Of a stretch of DNA of 13,398 bases, positions 5,700 through 12,275 are shown piece after piece (the first letter of the stretch is position 1; the number at the start of each line of letters is the position of its first letter). Made by a program: the position numbers and the translations under genes. Source of the stretch: Oscillospiraceae bacterium (GTDB lineage Bacteria > Bacillota_A > Clostridia > Oscillospirales > Oscillospiraceae); NCBI GenBank assembly GCA_017939025.1, contig JAGBAI010000077.1:1-13398 (forward strand), given 5' to 3'. The notes beneath the pieces are model-generated. The model did no database searches. It worked only from the letters and a program-made list of their open reading frames with translations, and had not been told where the DNA came from.

Positions 5700-6341
5700 G
5701 GTTTCTGTCTCCTTTTCCCTTGTCACATTTATATATTCCTGCCGGGACAAATCATAAATCCTGTCGGCAATTCTATTGGCTACATGCCAATTGTGGGTCA
5801 CAGCAATGATGCCCATGTTCCTCTTTCTGGCTTCCTCCAGAACTACATTCCAGATCTGGGCCTGGGTGATCACATCCAGCATGGTACTGATCTCATCACA
5901 GATGAGATATTCTGCACCGCTCATTAGCGCTCTTGCCACGCAGAAGCGCTGCAATTCTCCGCCGGACAGTTCCCGGGGGAACCGGTCAAGCCATGCTCGC
6001 TCAATGCCGAAGGCATCCAGCACATCTTCCTGCATTTCGCCGCTTTCCTCCAGAACCCGTTTCAATCGCCACCGGGGATTGATAGCCTTTTCAGGATGCT
6101 GATAGATCAGCTGCACCGGACAGATGCCTTTTTTCGGAAGGTGTTCTCCATCCAGCAGGATCTGCCCCTCTGTGGGTTCCAGATATCCGGACATGAGTTT
6201 CACTAGGGTGGTTTTTCCGTAACCGCTGGGAGCAAAGAGCGCAACCCGCTCTCCCCGCTCTACACTCAAGCTGATATTATTCAGAACAAATGGTTCCTTC
6301 CGGTCATAGCGGAAGGAAATATTTTTCGCTTCAAGTGGCAT
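5421..6341 (-). CDS. ABC importer ATPase fused to a His-rich metal-binding-type tail
   Basis: A 306-residue protein. Residues 1-200 are an ABC ATPase of the OppF/DppF/NikE type that drives uptake through the two permeases: Walker A APSGYGKT (37-44), signature LSGGE (125-129), Walker B YLICDE (145-150), D-loop SxMLD, and H-loop His183. From Met215 the chain changes to a stretch with 13 His in 22 residues (216-237), then a predicted helical segment of about 65 residues (PMEELLALMKYM to the end). His-rich tails of this kind are usual in nickel, cobalt or zinc handling, which suggests the importer carries a metal or metal chelate rather than peptides. The usual DppF-type C-terminal Cys domain is absent. 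It overlaps the upstream ATPase gene by 11 bases. AAAAGGAGA lies nine bases before Met215, so the tail may also be made alone. Confidence 0.88.
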   Translation of the reverse strand: MPLEAKNISFRYDRKEPFVLNNISLSVERGERVALFAPSGYGKTTLVKLMSGYLEPTEGQILLDGEHLPKKGICPVQLIYQHPEKAINPRWRLKRVLEESGEMQEDVLDAFGIERAWLDRFPRELSGGELQRFCVARALMSGAEYLICDEISTMLDVITQAQIWNVVLEEARKRNMGIIAVTHNWHVANRIADRIYDLSRQEYINVTREKETETMHEHHFHDQHHTHTHEHDHHHSHTPMEELLALMKYMTGHNAAHAKELADLAVKLDEAGSHASYHKVMDAVACFEQGNNMLAEVLKELGHDSV

Positions 6342-7266
6342 GGAAGCACCTCACTTCTCCACCGCGAATCTCTCGCGCGGGCGGAACCTGGGTTTGGCAC
6401 TGCTGCGTGGCATAGGGACATCTGGGCGCAAACAGGCAGCCCTTTGGCAGATTACCGGCATAGGGCTGGAATCCGTCGATGGGCTGGAAGCTGTTCTGGG
6501 GCAGCGCCCTCCACAAGGCTTTGCTGTAAGGGTGGCGCAGGGCATCAGGGCCGATTTTGAAATCCTTCACAGGGGCAGTTTCCACTGTGGTACCTGCGTA
6601 AAAGACTGCTACCCGGTCCGCAAATTCAAAAGCAAGGTCGATATCATGCGTTATAAGGATGACTGCCTTACCCTCGTTTGCCATTTCCCGGAACATCTGC
6701 AGCGCTTCCAATGCCTGGCCCAGGCTCATACCGGGAGTAGGTTCGTCGGCAATGATCAGCTGGGCATCCGTAATCAGAGCTGTGGATACCAGAACCCGCC
6801 TTGCCATGCCGCCGGAAAGCTGGAAGGGATAGAGATTTTCTGTTTTCTCGGGGAGCGCGAATCTCTTGAAAATTCCTCTTCTCTTATCCGTAGGATAAGG
6901 TTTTTTATGTCCGTCTGCCTGCCTGCCCACCTTCATCAGCGGGTCGAGGAAAGCAACACTCTGGGGAACCAGGGCAATTTCTGTTCCCCGCAGTCGCGCC
7001 TGATGTTCAGGTGTTAACTCCTGTCCTTTGTAATGCAGATGACCTTTTACAGTGGCATTGCCGGGTAAGATTCCTAAGATGGCAGATGCCAGCAGGCTCT
7101 TACCGGAACCGGAGGAACCGGCCACTGCTACGATCTCACCGGGACGGACGGTTAAATGTAATTCAGAGATGACCTGCAGATCCTTTTGCTCCAGGATACC
7201 GTCATACATCCGGAAAGAAACACTGAGGTCATGGATCTCCAGTAATGTTTCGTTTTTCTGTTCCAT
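6331..7266 (-). CDS. ABC importer ATPase, DppD/NikD-like
   Basis: A 311-residue ATPase, partner of the His-rich ATPase in the importer. Walker A GSSGSGKS (51-57 region), Q-loop Gln102, signature LSGGM (150-154), Walker B LIIADE (170-175), and H-loop His207. The C-terminal oligopeptide/nickel transporter domain has RHPYSKALWRALP (244-256) and four Cys (277, 283, 290, 307) that probably bind an Fe-S cluster or metal, as in other OppD/DppD-type ATPases. Two oddities: the stretch between Q-loop and signature is shorter than in peptide transporters, and the D-loop reads EPTPGMS, lacking the usual Asp. AGGAG overlapping the permease stop codon provides the ribosome binding site; the gap is five bases. 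Confidence 0.9.
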   Translation of the reverse strand: MEQKNETLLEIHDLSVSFRMYDGILEQKDLQVISELHLTVRPGEIVAVAGSSGSGKSLLASAILGILPGNATVKGHLHYKGQELTPEHQARLRGTEIALVPQSVAFLDPLMKVGRQADGHKKPYPTDKRRGIFKRFALPEKTENLYPFQLSGGMARRVLVSTALITDAQLIIADEPTPGMSLGQALEALQMFREMANEGKAVILITHDIDLAFEFADRVAVFYAGTTVETAPVKDFKIGPDALRHPYSKALWRALPQNSFQPIDGFQPYAGNLPKGCLFAPRCPYATQQCQTQVPPAREIRGGEVRCFHAT

Positions 7267-7271
7267 AGTTT

Positions 7272-8096
7272 TTACTCCTGTGCGCTGTAGGGATCCAGGA
7301 TCATTCTCAGATTGTCACCCAGTTTATCCACCAGCAGAACGATTATCAGCAGCGTCAGTCCCGGGAAGACCGCAGGCCACCAGAGGCCGGCGGATAAGTA
7401 GTTCATACTTTCTGCCAGAATAATGCCGATGGCAGGCTGGTCCGGCGGCAGACCGTAGCCCAGGAAGGAAATAGCTGCCTCATGTAAAATGGCATGGGGG
7501 AACATCAGTACCAGTCCCACAAAGAACTGGGGCAGCAGATGTGGCAGCAGATGGTTCACCAGGATCCAGCCGCTGGACTTGCCCAGTCTGCGGGATACCG
7601 CTACATACTGTTGGCTTCGAAGCTGCATCACTTCTGCACGAATCAGTCGGGCCAGGCTGCACCAGTGGGTTGCGGCCACACCGATCAGCAGGCCCTTCAG
7701 CCCTCTGCCAAAGGCAACGGAGATCAGCATAATCAGAACCATGTGAGGAACCCCCATCACCAGGTCAATAATCCAGTTGATGAGATTGTCCACTCTCCGG
7801 GAACCCATTGCCGCCGCAATGCCCACAAATACTGCAATGATTGCACTGATAACCGAAGCGATCAGACCTACAGACGTACTGACCGACAGACCCTTCAGTG
7901 TCCGGAAGAACAGGTCCCGGCCCAGGGCATCTGTTCCAAAAAGATGCTCCGTTGACGGCGGAAGTCTGGTACTGCGGATACTGGGCGCTGCCAGTTCCTC
8001 CGGCAGCAGCATACCTGCAATGTAAATGGCAATAAACAGCAATGACAGCACCATGGAAAGAGCAATCACTTTGGTTCTCCTGTTCCACTTTTTCAT
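7272..8096 (-). CDS. ABC importer permease, DppC/NikC-like
   Basis: A 274-residue inner-membrane permease. It has a first membrane segment at about 12-31, then the periplasmic-side motif HLFGTDALGRDLF (51-63) that marks the DppC/OppC/NikC family, followed by further hydrophobic segments. The EAA coupling loop that touches the ATPases is QQYVAVSRRLGKSSGWILVNHLLP, followed by HEAAISFLGYGLPPDQPAIG and a final membrane segment near LTLLIIVLLVDKLGDNLR, the usual end of this family. It starts in an ATGA overlap with the upstream permease stop, so the two are translationally coupled. Substrate cannot be told from the permease alone. Confidence 0.92.
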   Translation of the reverse strand: MKKWNRRTKVIALSMVLSLLFIAIYIAGMLLPEELAAPSIRSTRLPPSTEHLFGTDALGRDLFFRTLKGLSVSTSVGLIASVISAIIAVFVGIAAAMGSRRVDNLINWIIDLVMGVPHMVLIMLISVAFGRGLKGLLIGVAATHWCSLARLIRAEVMQLRSQQYVAVSRRLGKSSGWILVNHLLPHLLPQFFVGLVLMFPHAILHEAAISFLGYGLPPDQPAIGIILAESMNYLSAGLWWPAVFPGLTLLIIVLLVDKLGDNLRMILDPYSAQE

Positions 8097-9088
8097 TGGG
8101 CCACCTCCCGGATCTGCGGATCAATGATTCCGTAAAGCAGATTGGCGATCATATTACCAACACATACGAATAATGCAGAAAACAATGTCACCCCCAGAAG
8201 CAGCGGCACATCACACCGAAGTCCGGCAGCGGATACTGCACTGCCAAGACCGGGATAGCTGAAAACATTTTCTGCCATGACACTGCCGCCGAAGAGTTCT
8301 GCAAAAGATGTAAACTGCAATGTCAGCGCCGGAAGCAGGATATTCCGCAGACCGTGCCGCCGCAGAATGGTCCATTTCCCTTCACCCCTGGCACGGGCAA
8401 AGAGGCAGTATTCGCTGCTGAGAATGTCAATCAGCTTCTGCCGGGTATGCAGGGCTATGTTGGCAAAAGACATGAGGCTTAATGTAAAGGCAGGCAGGAA
8501 CAGGTGATGCAGCCGCTGCACCAGAGTAATGTCCTCCGAACGGACACCGATAGGGCTGGAAAAGCCTACCGGAAACCAGCCCAGCTGTACTGAAAAAAAC
8601 AGAAGAAACAGCAGTCCCAGCCAGAAGGTAGGAACAGATGACAGCAGATAGCAGATCTTATTCAGGATCTTATCAGGCCACTTTTCCTGGTACATGCCCA
8701 TTACGCACCCCAGTGTAAACCCAATGATACCAGCAAACAGCCAGGCACAGCTCATCAGCGCCAGGGAGTTAATAAACCGTTCTGAGATCACATCTGCCAC
8801 AGGTCTGCGGAAGATCGCAGAATGTCCCATGTCTCCTTTCAGCAAGGAAGTGAGCCAGTTGAAATACCGCTCCACGGGCGGTTCATTGACACCCCAGTAT
8901 GTTTCCAGTTCTGCCCTCTGCTCTGCGGAGACCGCGGTACCCAAACTCATGATATACTGGCTTACCGGATCCACAGGAGAAGCGCTGATCAGTGCAAAGG
9001 CAATGATACTGACGGCCAGCAGCAGGGAAAGGAGCTTTATGGCGTTCATCAGAAATATTGTGATCAGTCGTTTTGCAGTTTCTTTCAT
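8093..9088 (-). CDS. ABC importer permease, DppB/NikB-like
   Basis: A 331-residue inner-membrane permease and partner of the DppC-like protein. An N-terminal membrane segment is followed by SPVDPVSQYI, then the long extracytoplasmic loop with WLTSLLKGDMGHS typical of DppB/OppB/NikB, then five more hydrophobic segments. The EAA loop is SSEYCLFARARGEGKWTILRRHGLRNILLP. The C-terminus GSVMAENVFSYPGLG and IIDPQIRE is standard. The second ATG (9088) is preferred over ATG 9094, because AAAGGAG ends only one or two bases before the first ATG but sits seven bases before the second. It lies 35 bases after the binding-protein gene in the same operon. Confidence 0.92.
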   Translation of the reverse strand: MKETAKRLITIFLMNAIKLLSLLLAVSIIAFALISASPVDPVSQYIMSLGTAVSAEQRAELETYWGVNEPPVERYFNWLTSLLKGDMGHSAIFRRPVADVISERFINSLALMSCAWLFAGIIGFTLGCVMGMYQEKWPDKILNKICYLLSSVPTFWLGLLFLLFFSVQLGWFPVGFSSPIGVRSEDITLVQRLHHLFLPAFTLSLMSFANIALHTRQKLIDILSSEYCLFARARGEGKWTILRRHGLRNILLPALTLQFTSFAELFGGSVMAENVFSYPGLGSAVSAAGLRCDVPLLLGVTLFSALFVCVGNMIANLLYGIIDPQIREVAQ

Positions 9089-9123
9089 AATCATACTCCT
9101 TTTGCTGCTGGCTTGGGGAATTC

Positions 9124-10734
9124 TTATGCAGTCCAGTTCCAGTTCTGGATATTCTGCAGGAAGGGGAAGTTGCTTCCGTGAGGATGAACATACTGATTAC
9201 CAATGTTCAGACCATCCCGGATAAAGTATACATGATCCAGATTGACGATCCAGACCCAGGGGCACTGCCCGATCATAGCCGTACCGGTTTCGCCGTCCCA
9301 CTGAACCTTCCGGAAATTCTCATAAGCTTCTTCCGGGGTCAGTGCCTGCCGGGCAGCTTCCAGATAACCATCGGTGACTTCACTCATGTGGCCTTCGGGG
9401 TTGTAGTAGTCATCCAGAAGAGCGCCCTTGCTTTGATACAGGAAATAGGTCTCAGAAGGGTTTGCGGCACCCCAGCCCATCATGACCGCCTCAGAGAACA
9501 TACGCAAACTGATTTCATCCCAGCTGAGGCCCTCGGGAATAACGTTGATGCCCACTTCCTTCAGAAGTTCCACACAGGCAAGCAATATTGCCTGCCGGGC
9601 AGAATCCCCGGCAGGATACATGCAGGTAAACTCCGCTTTCAGGCCGTCCTTCTCCACAATGCCGTCACCGTCAGTATCAACCCAACCGGCGTCACGAAGA
9701 AGCTGCTTTGCGTAATCCACATTGGTCTCAATTTTTACAGCAGGATTGTTCCAGGGCATACCGTCGTTTTCGGAGAATGCGGGAGTTGCATAGCCGTTCA
9801 GTGCCACATCTGCAATCAAGCTGCGGTCAATGGCATAGGCGATGGCCTGGCGGATTTCAATGTTGCAGGTAACGTTGTTGCCGATGGGTGCGCCGTTCTG
9901 AGCCACCTTGCCTTCGGCAGGAAGTACAGGCAGGGTGAAGCCGCGGCAATCAGCAGTAGCAATTCGTTCAATGTGATAGCCATTTACCTGGTTCACTGCC
10001 AGGGTTGCAGAGGTAATGGCTGCATCCACCTGGCCTGCCTGAACCGCAGCCAGGGCGGCATCTTCACCCATGAAGACGATGACCACATTCCTGATGGCGG
10101 GAACTTCCCCGTAGTAATTTTCGTTGGCTTCCAGAACCAGCTGCTCCTGGCTTCGCCATTCCACGAACTTGTAGGGGCCGGAGGTAACCGCAGGATTGGT
10201 TCCATATTCTTCAGAGTAAGCGTGCCGGGGAACGATACCAACAGATGCCAAAGTATTCAGAAACCAGAAGGTAGGGGTATTCAGTGTAATAACGACGGTA
10301 AAATCGTCTGTCGCAACGGCACTGTCCATAAAGGTCAGATCCACAGAACCCATGGCAGTCTTTGCCGTTTCCAGCGTGAAGGCCACATCCTTTGCAGTGA
10401 CCTGCTGGCCGTCGGTGAAGTAAGCATCCTCCCGGATTTTGAAGGTCCACACCAAGCCGTCCTCGGACAGGCTGTAGTCTGTAGCCAGGTCATTGACAAA
10501 AGTCATGTCCGCGTCGTAACGAACCAGGGTGCTCTGCATGATGGGCGCATTGCCATGGCCCCAACCTTTGGTGGGATCCAGAGTGGTCGGTTCATCTCCA
10601 ATGGCAATAATGACTGTGTCTCTCACTTCTTCAGGGGTTGCTTCTGCAACAGGTGCGTCTTTTGCTCCGCAGGCTACCAGACTGATTACCGTGATCATCA
10701 CTAACAGCAGAGCGATCATTCTTTTTCCATTCAT
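9124..10734 (-). CDS. ABC importer substrate-binding lipoprotein (SBP_bac_5, NikA/DppA-like)
   Basis: A 536-residue extracellular lipoprotein that delivers substrate to the importer. It has a basic N-terminus, a hydrophobic core, and the lipobox LVAC with the lipidated Cys at residue 22, followed by a short Ala/Pro-rich linker. The SBP_bac_5 fold is seen in IAIGDEPTTLDPTKGWGHG, the SEDGLVWTFKIREDAYFTDGQQVTAKDVAFTLE region, and SGPYKFVEWRSQEQLVLEANENYYG. The family binds peptides, nickel, nickel-chelates or heme. The operon's His-rich ATPase favours a metal here, but the binding site residues cannot be assigned by eye. The start has GGAAAGGA eight bases upstream. This is the first gene of the operon, behind a 116-base structured leader. 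Confidence 0.93.
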   Translation of the reverse strand: MNGKRMIALLLVMITVISLVACGAKDAPVAEATPEEVRDTVIIAIGDEPTTLDPTKGWGHGNAPIMQSTLVRYDADMTFVNDLATDYSLSEDGLVWTFKIREDAYFTDGQQVTAKDVAFTLETAKTAMGSVDLTFMDSAVATDDFTVVITLNTPTFWFLNTLASVGIVPRHAYSEEYGTNPAVTSGPYKFVEWRSQEQLVLEANENYYGEVPAIRNVVIVFMGEDAALAAVQAGQVDAAITSATLAVNQVNGYHIERIATADCRGFTLPVLPAEGKVAQNGAPIGNNVTCNIEIRQAIAYAIDRSLIADVALNGYATPAFSENDGMPWNNPAVKIETNVDYAKQLLRDAGWVDTDGDGIVEKDGLKAEFTCMYPAGDSARQAILLACVELLKEVGINVIPEGLSWDEISLRMFSEAVMMGWGAANPSETYFLYQSKGALLDDYYNPEGHMSEVTDGYLEAARQALTPEEAYENFRKVQWDGETGTAMIGQCPWVWIVNLDHVYFIRDGLNIGNQYVHPHGSNFPFLQNIQNWNWTA

Positions 10735-10851
10735 AGAAAAAATCCTTTCCTTTTTCGGTCAGGCACGATATACTATAGATGCCTGCCTTTTATTTCGCGA
10801 TAGTGGGAAGGCATTTCCCCGGTGTGGTGCCAGCCATGCCGGGGTTCCTTT
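10735..10851 (-). promoter_or_regulatory. Structured 5' leader of the importer operon
   Basis: About 116 bases separate the predicted transcription start (near 10851) and ATG 10734. CCCCGG and CCGGGG, around 10845-10816, form a hairpin with an inner TGG/CCA pair. CAGGCA and TGCCTG, around 10786-10758, form a second hairpin. GGGAA/TTCCC (about 10819-10805) can form instead of the first stem, so two folds exclude each other. CCTTCC there also nearly complements the GGAAAGG ribosome binding site. This could be a regulatory RNA, but I could not match it to the cobalamin or NiCo riboswitch consensus. Confidence 0.3.
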
Positions 10852-10857
10852 ATTGAA

Positions 10858-10886
10858 ATTATACTTTACCCCAGAAAAGTGTACAA
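10858..10886 (-). promoter_or_regulatory. Promoter of the ABC importer operon
   Basis: Reading leftward: TTGTAC (10886-10881), 17 bases, TATAAT (10863-10858). The shared box ATATCCCC-N6-GGC ends at the base directly before the -35. Confidence 0.75.
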
Positions 10887-10903
10887 GCCGGGTGGGGGGA
10901 TAT
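10887..10903 (-). promoter_or_regulatory. Shared upstream box, importer operon copy
   Basis: Reading leftward: ATATCCCC (10903-10896), six bases CCACCC, GGC (10889-10887), abutting the -35. It has the same pattern and spacing as the boxes at 11565-11581 and 11605-11621. This copy is the least palindromic in the middle. Confidence 0.6.
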
Positions 10904-10923
10904 ATTTTGATATATTTTTATCG

Positions 10924-10943
10924 ATATCCCCCCTAGGGGGATA
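10924..10943. promoter_or_regulatory. G/C-tract palindrome, distal operator candidate
   Basis: TATCCCCCCTAGGGGGATA at 10925-10943 contains the perfect palindrome CCCCCTAGGGGG (10929-10940). ATATCCCCCC (10924-10933) is also an inverted copy of GGGGGGATAT at 10894-10903, so it pairs with the promoter-proximal box. The centres of the two sites are 42 bases apart, about four helical turns. The form resembles CsoR/RcnR-family operators. Confidence 0.5.
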
Positions 10944-10955
10944 CTACTTTCATAA

Positions 10956-10997
10956 CAAAAAAGAACCCATGAGCCGTATAAGCAGCTCATGGGTTCT
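10956..10997 (-). terminator. Intrinsic terminator of the unrecognised gene
   Basis: A perfect 13 bp stem, AGAACCCATGAGC (10962-10974) with GCTCATGGGTTCT (10985-10997), ten-base loop, and a T run reading leftward (the A run at 10957-10962). The stop codon (10989-10987) is inside the stem. The plus side has TCTTTT, so it may work both ways. Confidence 0.9.
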
Positions 10998-11505
10998 CTT
11001 TTGAAAATATGCTTGTCAGAACGATTCGGTATGCGGGATTGTAAGAACGCCTGTATTGCTCACTGTGGGATACCATAGGATATCCTGCTTCCCGATATTC
11101 CTCCAGATATGCGTCCAGCTCTTCCAAAGTAAAGTGAAACACTCCGGAATCGGTGAGCTTTCGGAGTATATCCAGCTTGATCAGAAAGTCATGTTGGTTT
11201 CCTTTATGCTCTTTTGAACTGCGGATAAAGTCATCAGCCAACTGCCGGATACTATAATCGCTGCTGTCGATAGCATTGAGCATCACCCGTACCAGACCGT
11301 TTCCAATACTTTCCAGAAGCGGTGCATGAGGTTCCTGAGGTGTGTTTTTATACTCCCGCTGCAAGGCGCTGAGGCAAGTTTCCCGATCCTTTATCAAATG
11401 GCCACCGCCGAATACGTTTTGATAGATCAACTTCACCGCATCGGTTGGCTGCATCATTGGGTATTTGCTGGCATGCCATCTTAACACCTGCTCCAATGTC
11501 TCCAT
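10987..11505 (-). CDS. Unrecognised conserved-looking protein
   Basis: A 172-residue protein I cannot assign to a family. It is predicted soluble, mostly helical, with no signal peptide, membrane segment or P-loop. Notable stretches are RWHASKYPMMQPTDAVKLIYQNVFGGGH (9-36), a Gly-Gly-Gly-His turn, and SHSEQYRRSYNPAYRIV near the C-terminus. Several His, Asp and Glu residues could make a metal or phosphate site, but there is no clear motif. It starts at ATG 11505 after GGAGG with eight bases of spacing. It has its own promoter and a terminator overlapping its stop. It shares the ATATCCCC-N6-GGC box with the importer operon downstream and the divergent kinase, so it probably belongs to the same regulon. 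Confidence 0.7.
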   Translation of the reverse strand: METLEQVLRWHASKYPMMQPTDAVKLIYQNVFGGGHLIKDRETCLSALQREYKNTPQEPHAPLLESIGNGLVRVMLNAIDSSDYSIRQLADDFIRSSKEHKGNQHDFLIKLDILRKLTDSGVFHFTLEELDAYLEEYREAGYPMVSHSEQYRRSYNPAYRIVLTSIFSKENP

Positions 11506-11535
11506 ACTGCCACCTCCACTCTGATTGGTGATGCC

Positions 11536-11564
11536 ATTGTATCATGTGAAACCCCGTCAAAGAA
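11536..11564 (-). promoter_or_regulatory. Promoter of the unrecognised gene
   Basis: Reading leftward: TACAAT (11541-11536) with an extended -10 TGA before it, and a poor -35 TTCTTT (11564-11559) 17 bases upstream. The poor -35 next to the box would suit an activator or a regulated extended -10 promoter. Confidence 0.55.
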
Positions 11565-11581
11565 GCCCCCTGCGGGGATAT
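11565..11581 (-). promoter_or_regulatory. Shared upstream box, unrecognised-gene copy
   Basis: Reading leftward: ATATCCCC (11581-11574), six bases GCAGGG, GGC (11567-11565), directly next to the -35. It is one of three copies with identical spacing and lies inverted with respect to the 11605-11621 copy, 45 bases centre to centre. Confidence 0.6.
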
Positions 11582-11604
11582 TCTGTGCTACTATTTTGTA
11601 AATC

Positions 11605-11621
11605 ATATCCCCCGGTGGGGC
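11605..11621 (+). promoter_or_regulatory. Shared upstream box, kinase copy
   Basis: ATATCCCC (11605-11612), six bases CGGTGG, GGC (11619-11621), abutting the -35 TTGCAG. CCCC...GGGG makes it a fair palindrome. Confidence 0.6.
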
Positions 11622-11650
11622 TTGCAGACAGAGAACTGGGCCGATACAAT
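11622..11650 (+). promoter_or_regulatory. Promoter of the kinase gene
   Basis: TTGCAG (11622-11627), 17 bases, TACAAT (11645-11650). Transcription would begin near 11657, so the leader before the GGAGAGG ribosome binding site is only a few bases. Confidence 0.65.
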
Positions 11651-11673
11651 AAAGCCCAAAGGAGAGGATTCTC

Positions 11674-12231
11674 ATGAACAGATTGATCCCTGTACAAACC
11701 GCGATCCAGAAACTACTCTGTGAAAAAGAAGCAGTGATTGTAGCCATTGACGGAAACTGCACTTCCGGAAAGACCACCCTGGCAAACCAGCTTACAGAAA
11801 TCTATGACAGCAATGTCTTCCATATGGATGATTTCTTCCTCCGGCCAGAGCAACGTACTCTGGAACGCTTTGCCGAGATCGGCGGCAATGTGGATTATGA
11901 ACGTTTCAGTGAAGAGATTCTGCTTCCTCTGAAATCCGGAAAACCATTTTCTTATCGTCCATTTGACTGCAGCACATTTGAATTGACCGACCCTATTACG
12001 GTTATTCCAAAGAAGCTAAATATTGTTGAGGGTACCTACAGCCTGCATCCGTATTTCGGAAATATCTATGATCTGAAGATCCGTCTGACCATCTCCCCGG
12101 AACTGCAGCGTCAGCGGATTCTGAAAAGACCGGAATTTCTTCATAAACGGTTCTTTGAGGAATGGATTCCTATGGAGGAGCGGTATTTCGAAGGGTTTGA
12201 TATCTCCAAAAAGTGCGATATCGTATTATAA
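11674..12231 (+). CDS. Uridine kinase family P-loop protein
   Basis: A 185-residue P-loop kinase of the uridine kinase/phosphoribulokinase class, expected to phosphorylate a small hydroxyl-bearing molecule with ATP or GTP. Walker A GNCTSGKTT is at residues 27-35. The substrate loop FHMDDFFLRPEQRTLERF (49-66) has the double Asp typical of uridine kinases, followed by GGNVDYERF (70-78), and VEGTYSLHP (118-126) is the Walker-B-like strand. A basic lid RQRILKRPEFLHKRFFEEW (146-164) completes it. It is shorter than Udk (about 210). The true substrate is open; uridine is only the family default. Start ATG 11674 follows GGAGAGG. It is divergent from the unrecognised gene and shares its upstream box, which links it to the metal importer regulon. 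Confidence 0.85.
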   Translation: MNRLIPVQTAIQKLLCEKEAVIVAIDGNCTSGKTTLANQLTEIYDSNVFHMDDFFLRPEQRTLERFAEIGGNVDYERFSEEILLPLKSGKPFSYRPFDCSTFELTDPITVIPKKLNIVEGTYSLHPYFGNIYDLKIRLTISPELQRQRILKRPEFLHKRFFEEWIPMEERYFEGFDISKKCDIVL

Positions 12232-12233
12232 AT

Positions 12234-12272
12234 AAAACGTCTGCACTACTTTCATCGCAGTGCAGACGTTTT
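12234..12272. terminator. Bidirectional terminator between converging genes
   Basis: A perfect 14 bp stem, AAAACGTCTGCACT (12234-12247) with AGTGCAGACGTTTT (12259-12272), loop of 11 bases. The A run on one side and the T run on the other let it serve the kinase (rightward) and the CobC-like gene (leftward). Confidence 0.88.
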
Positions 12273-12275
12273 CTG

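Noticed and set aside
9178..10704. 508-codon rightward open frame opposite the binding protein
   Set aside because: The opposite strand holds a full SBP_bac_5 lipoprotein with lipobox and good start. The rightward frame has no ribosome binding site and no recognisable domain.
10735..10851. Cobalamin or NiCo riboswitch before the importer operon
   Set aside because: I found no B12-box core (GCCACTG type), and only loose resemblance to Gly-Cys-Ala-Gly-Gly segments. The leader is kept as structured RNA of unknown type.
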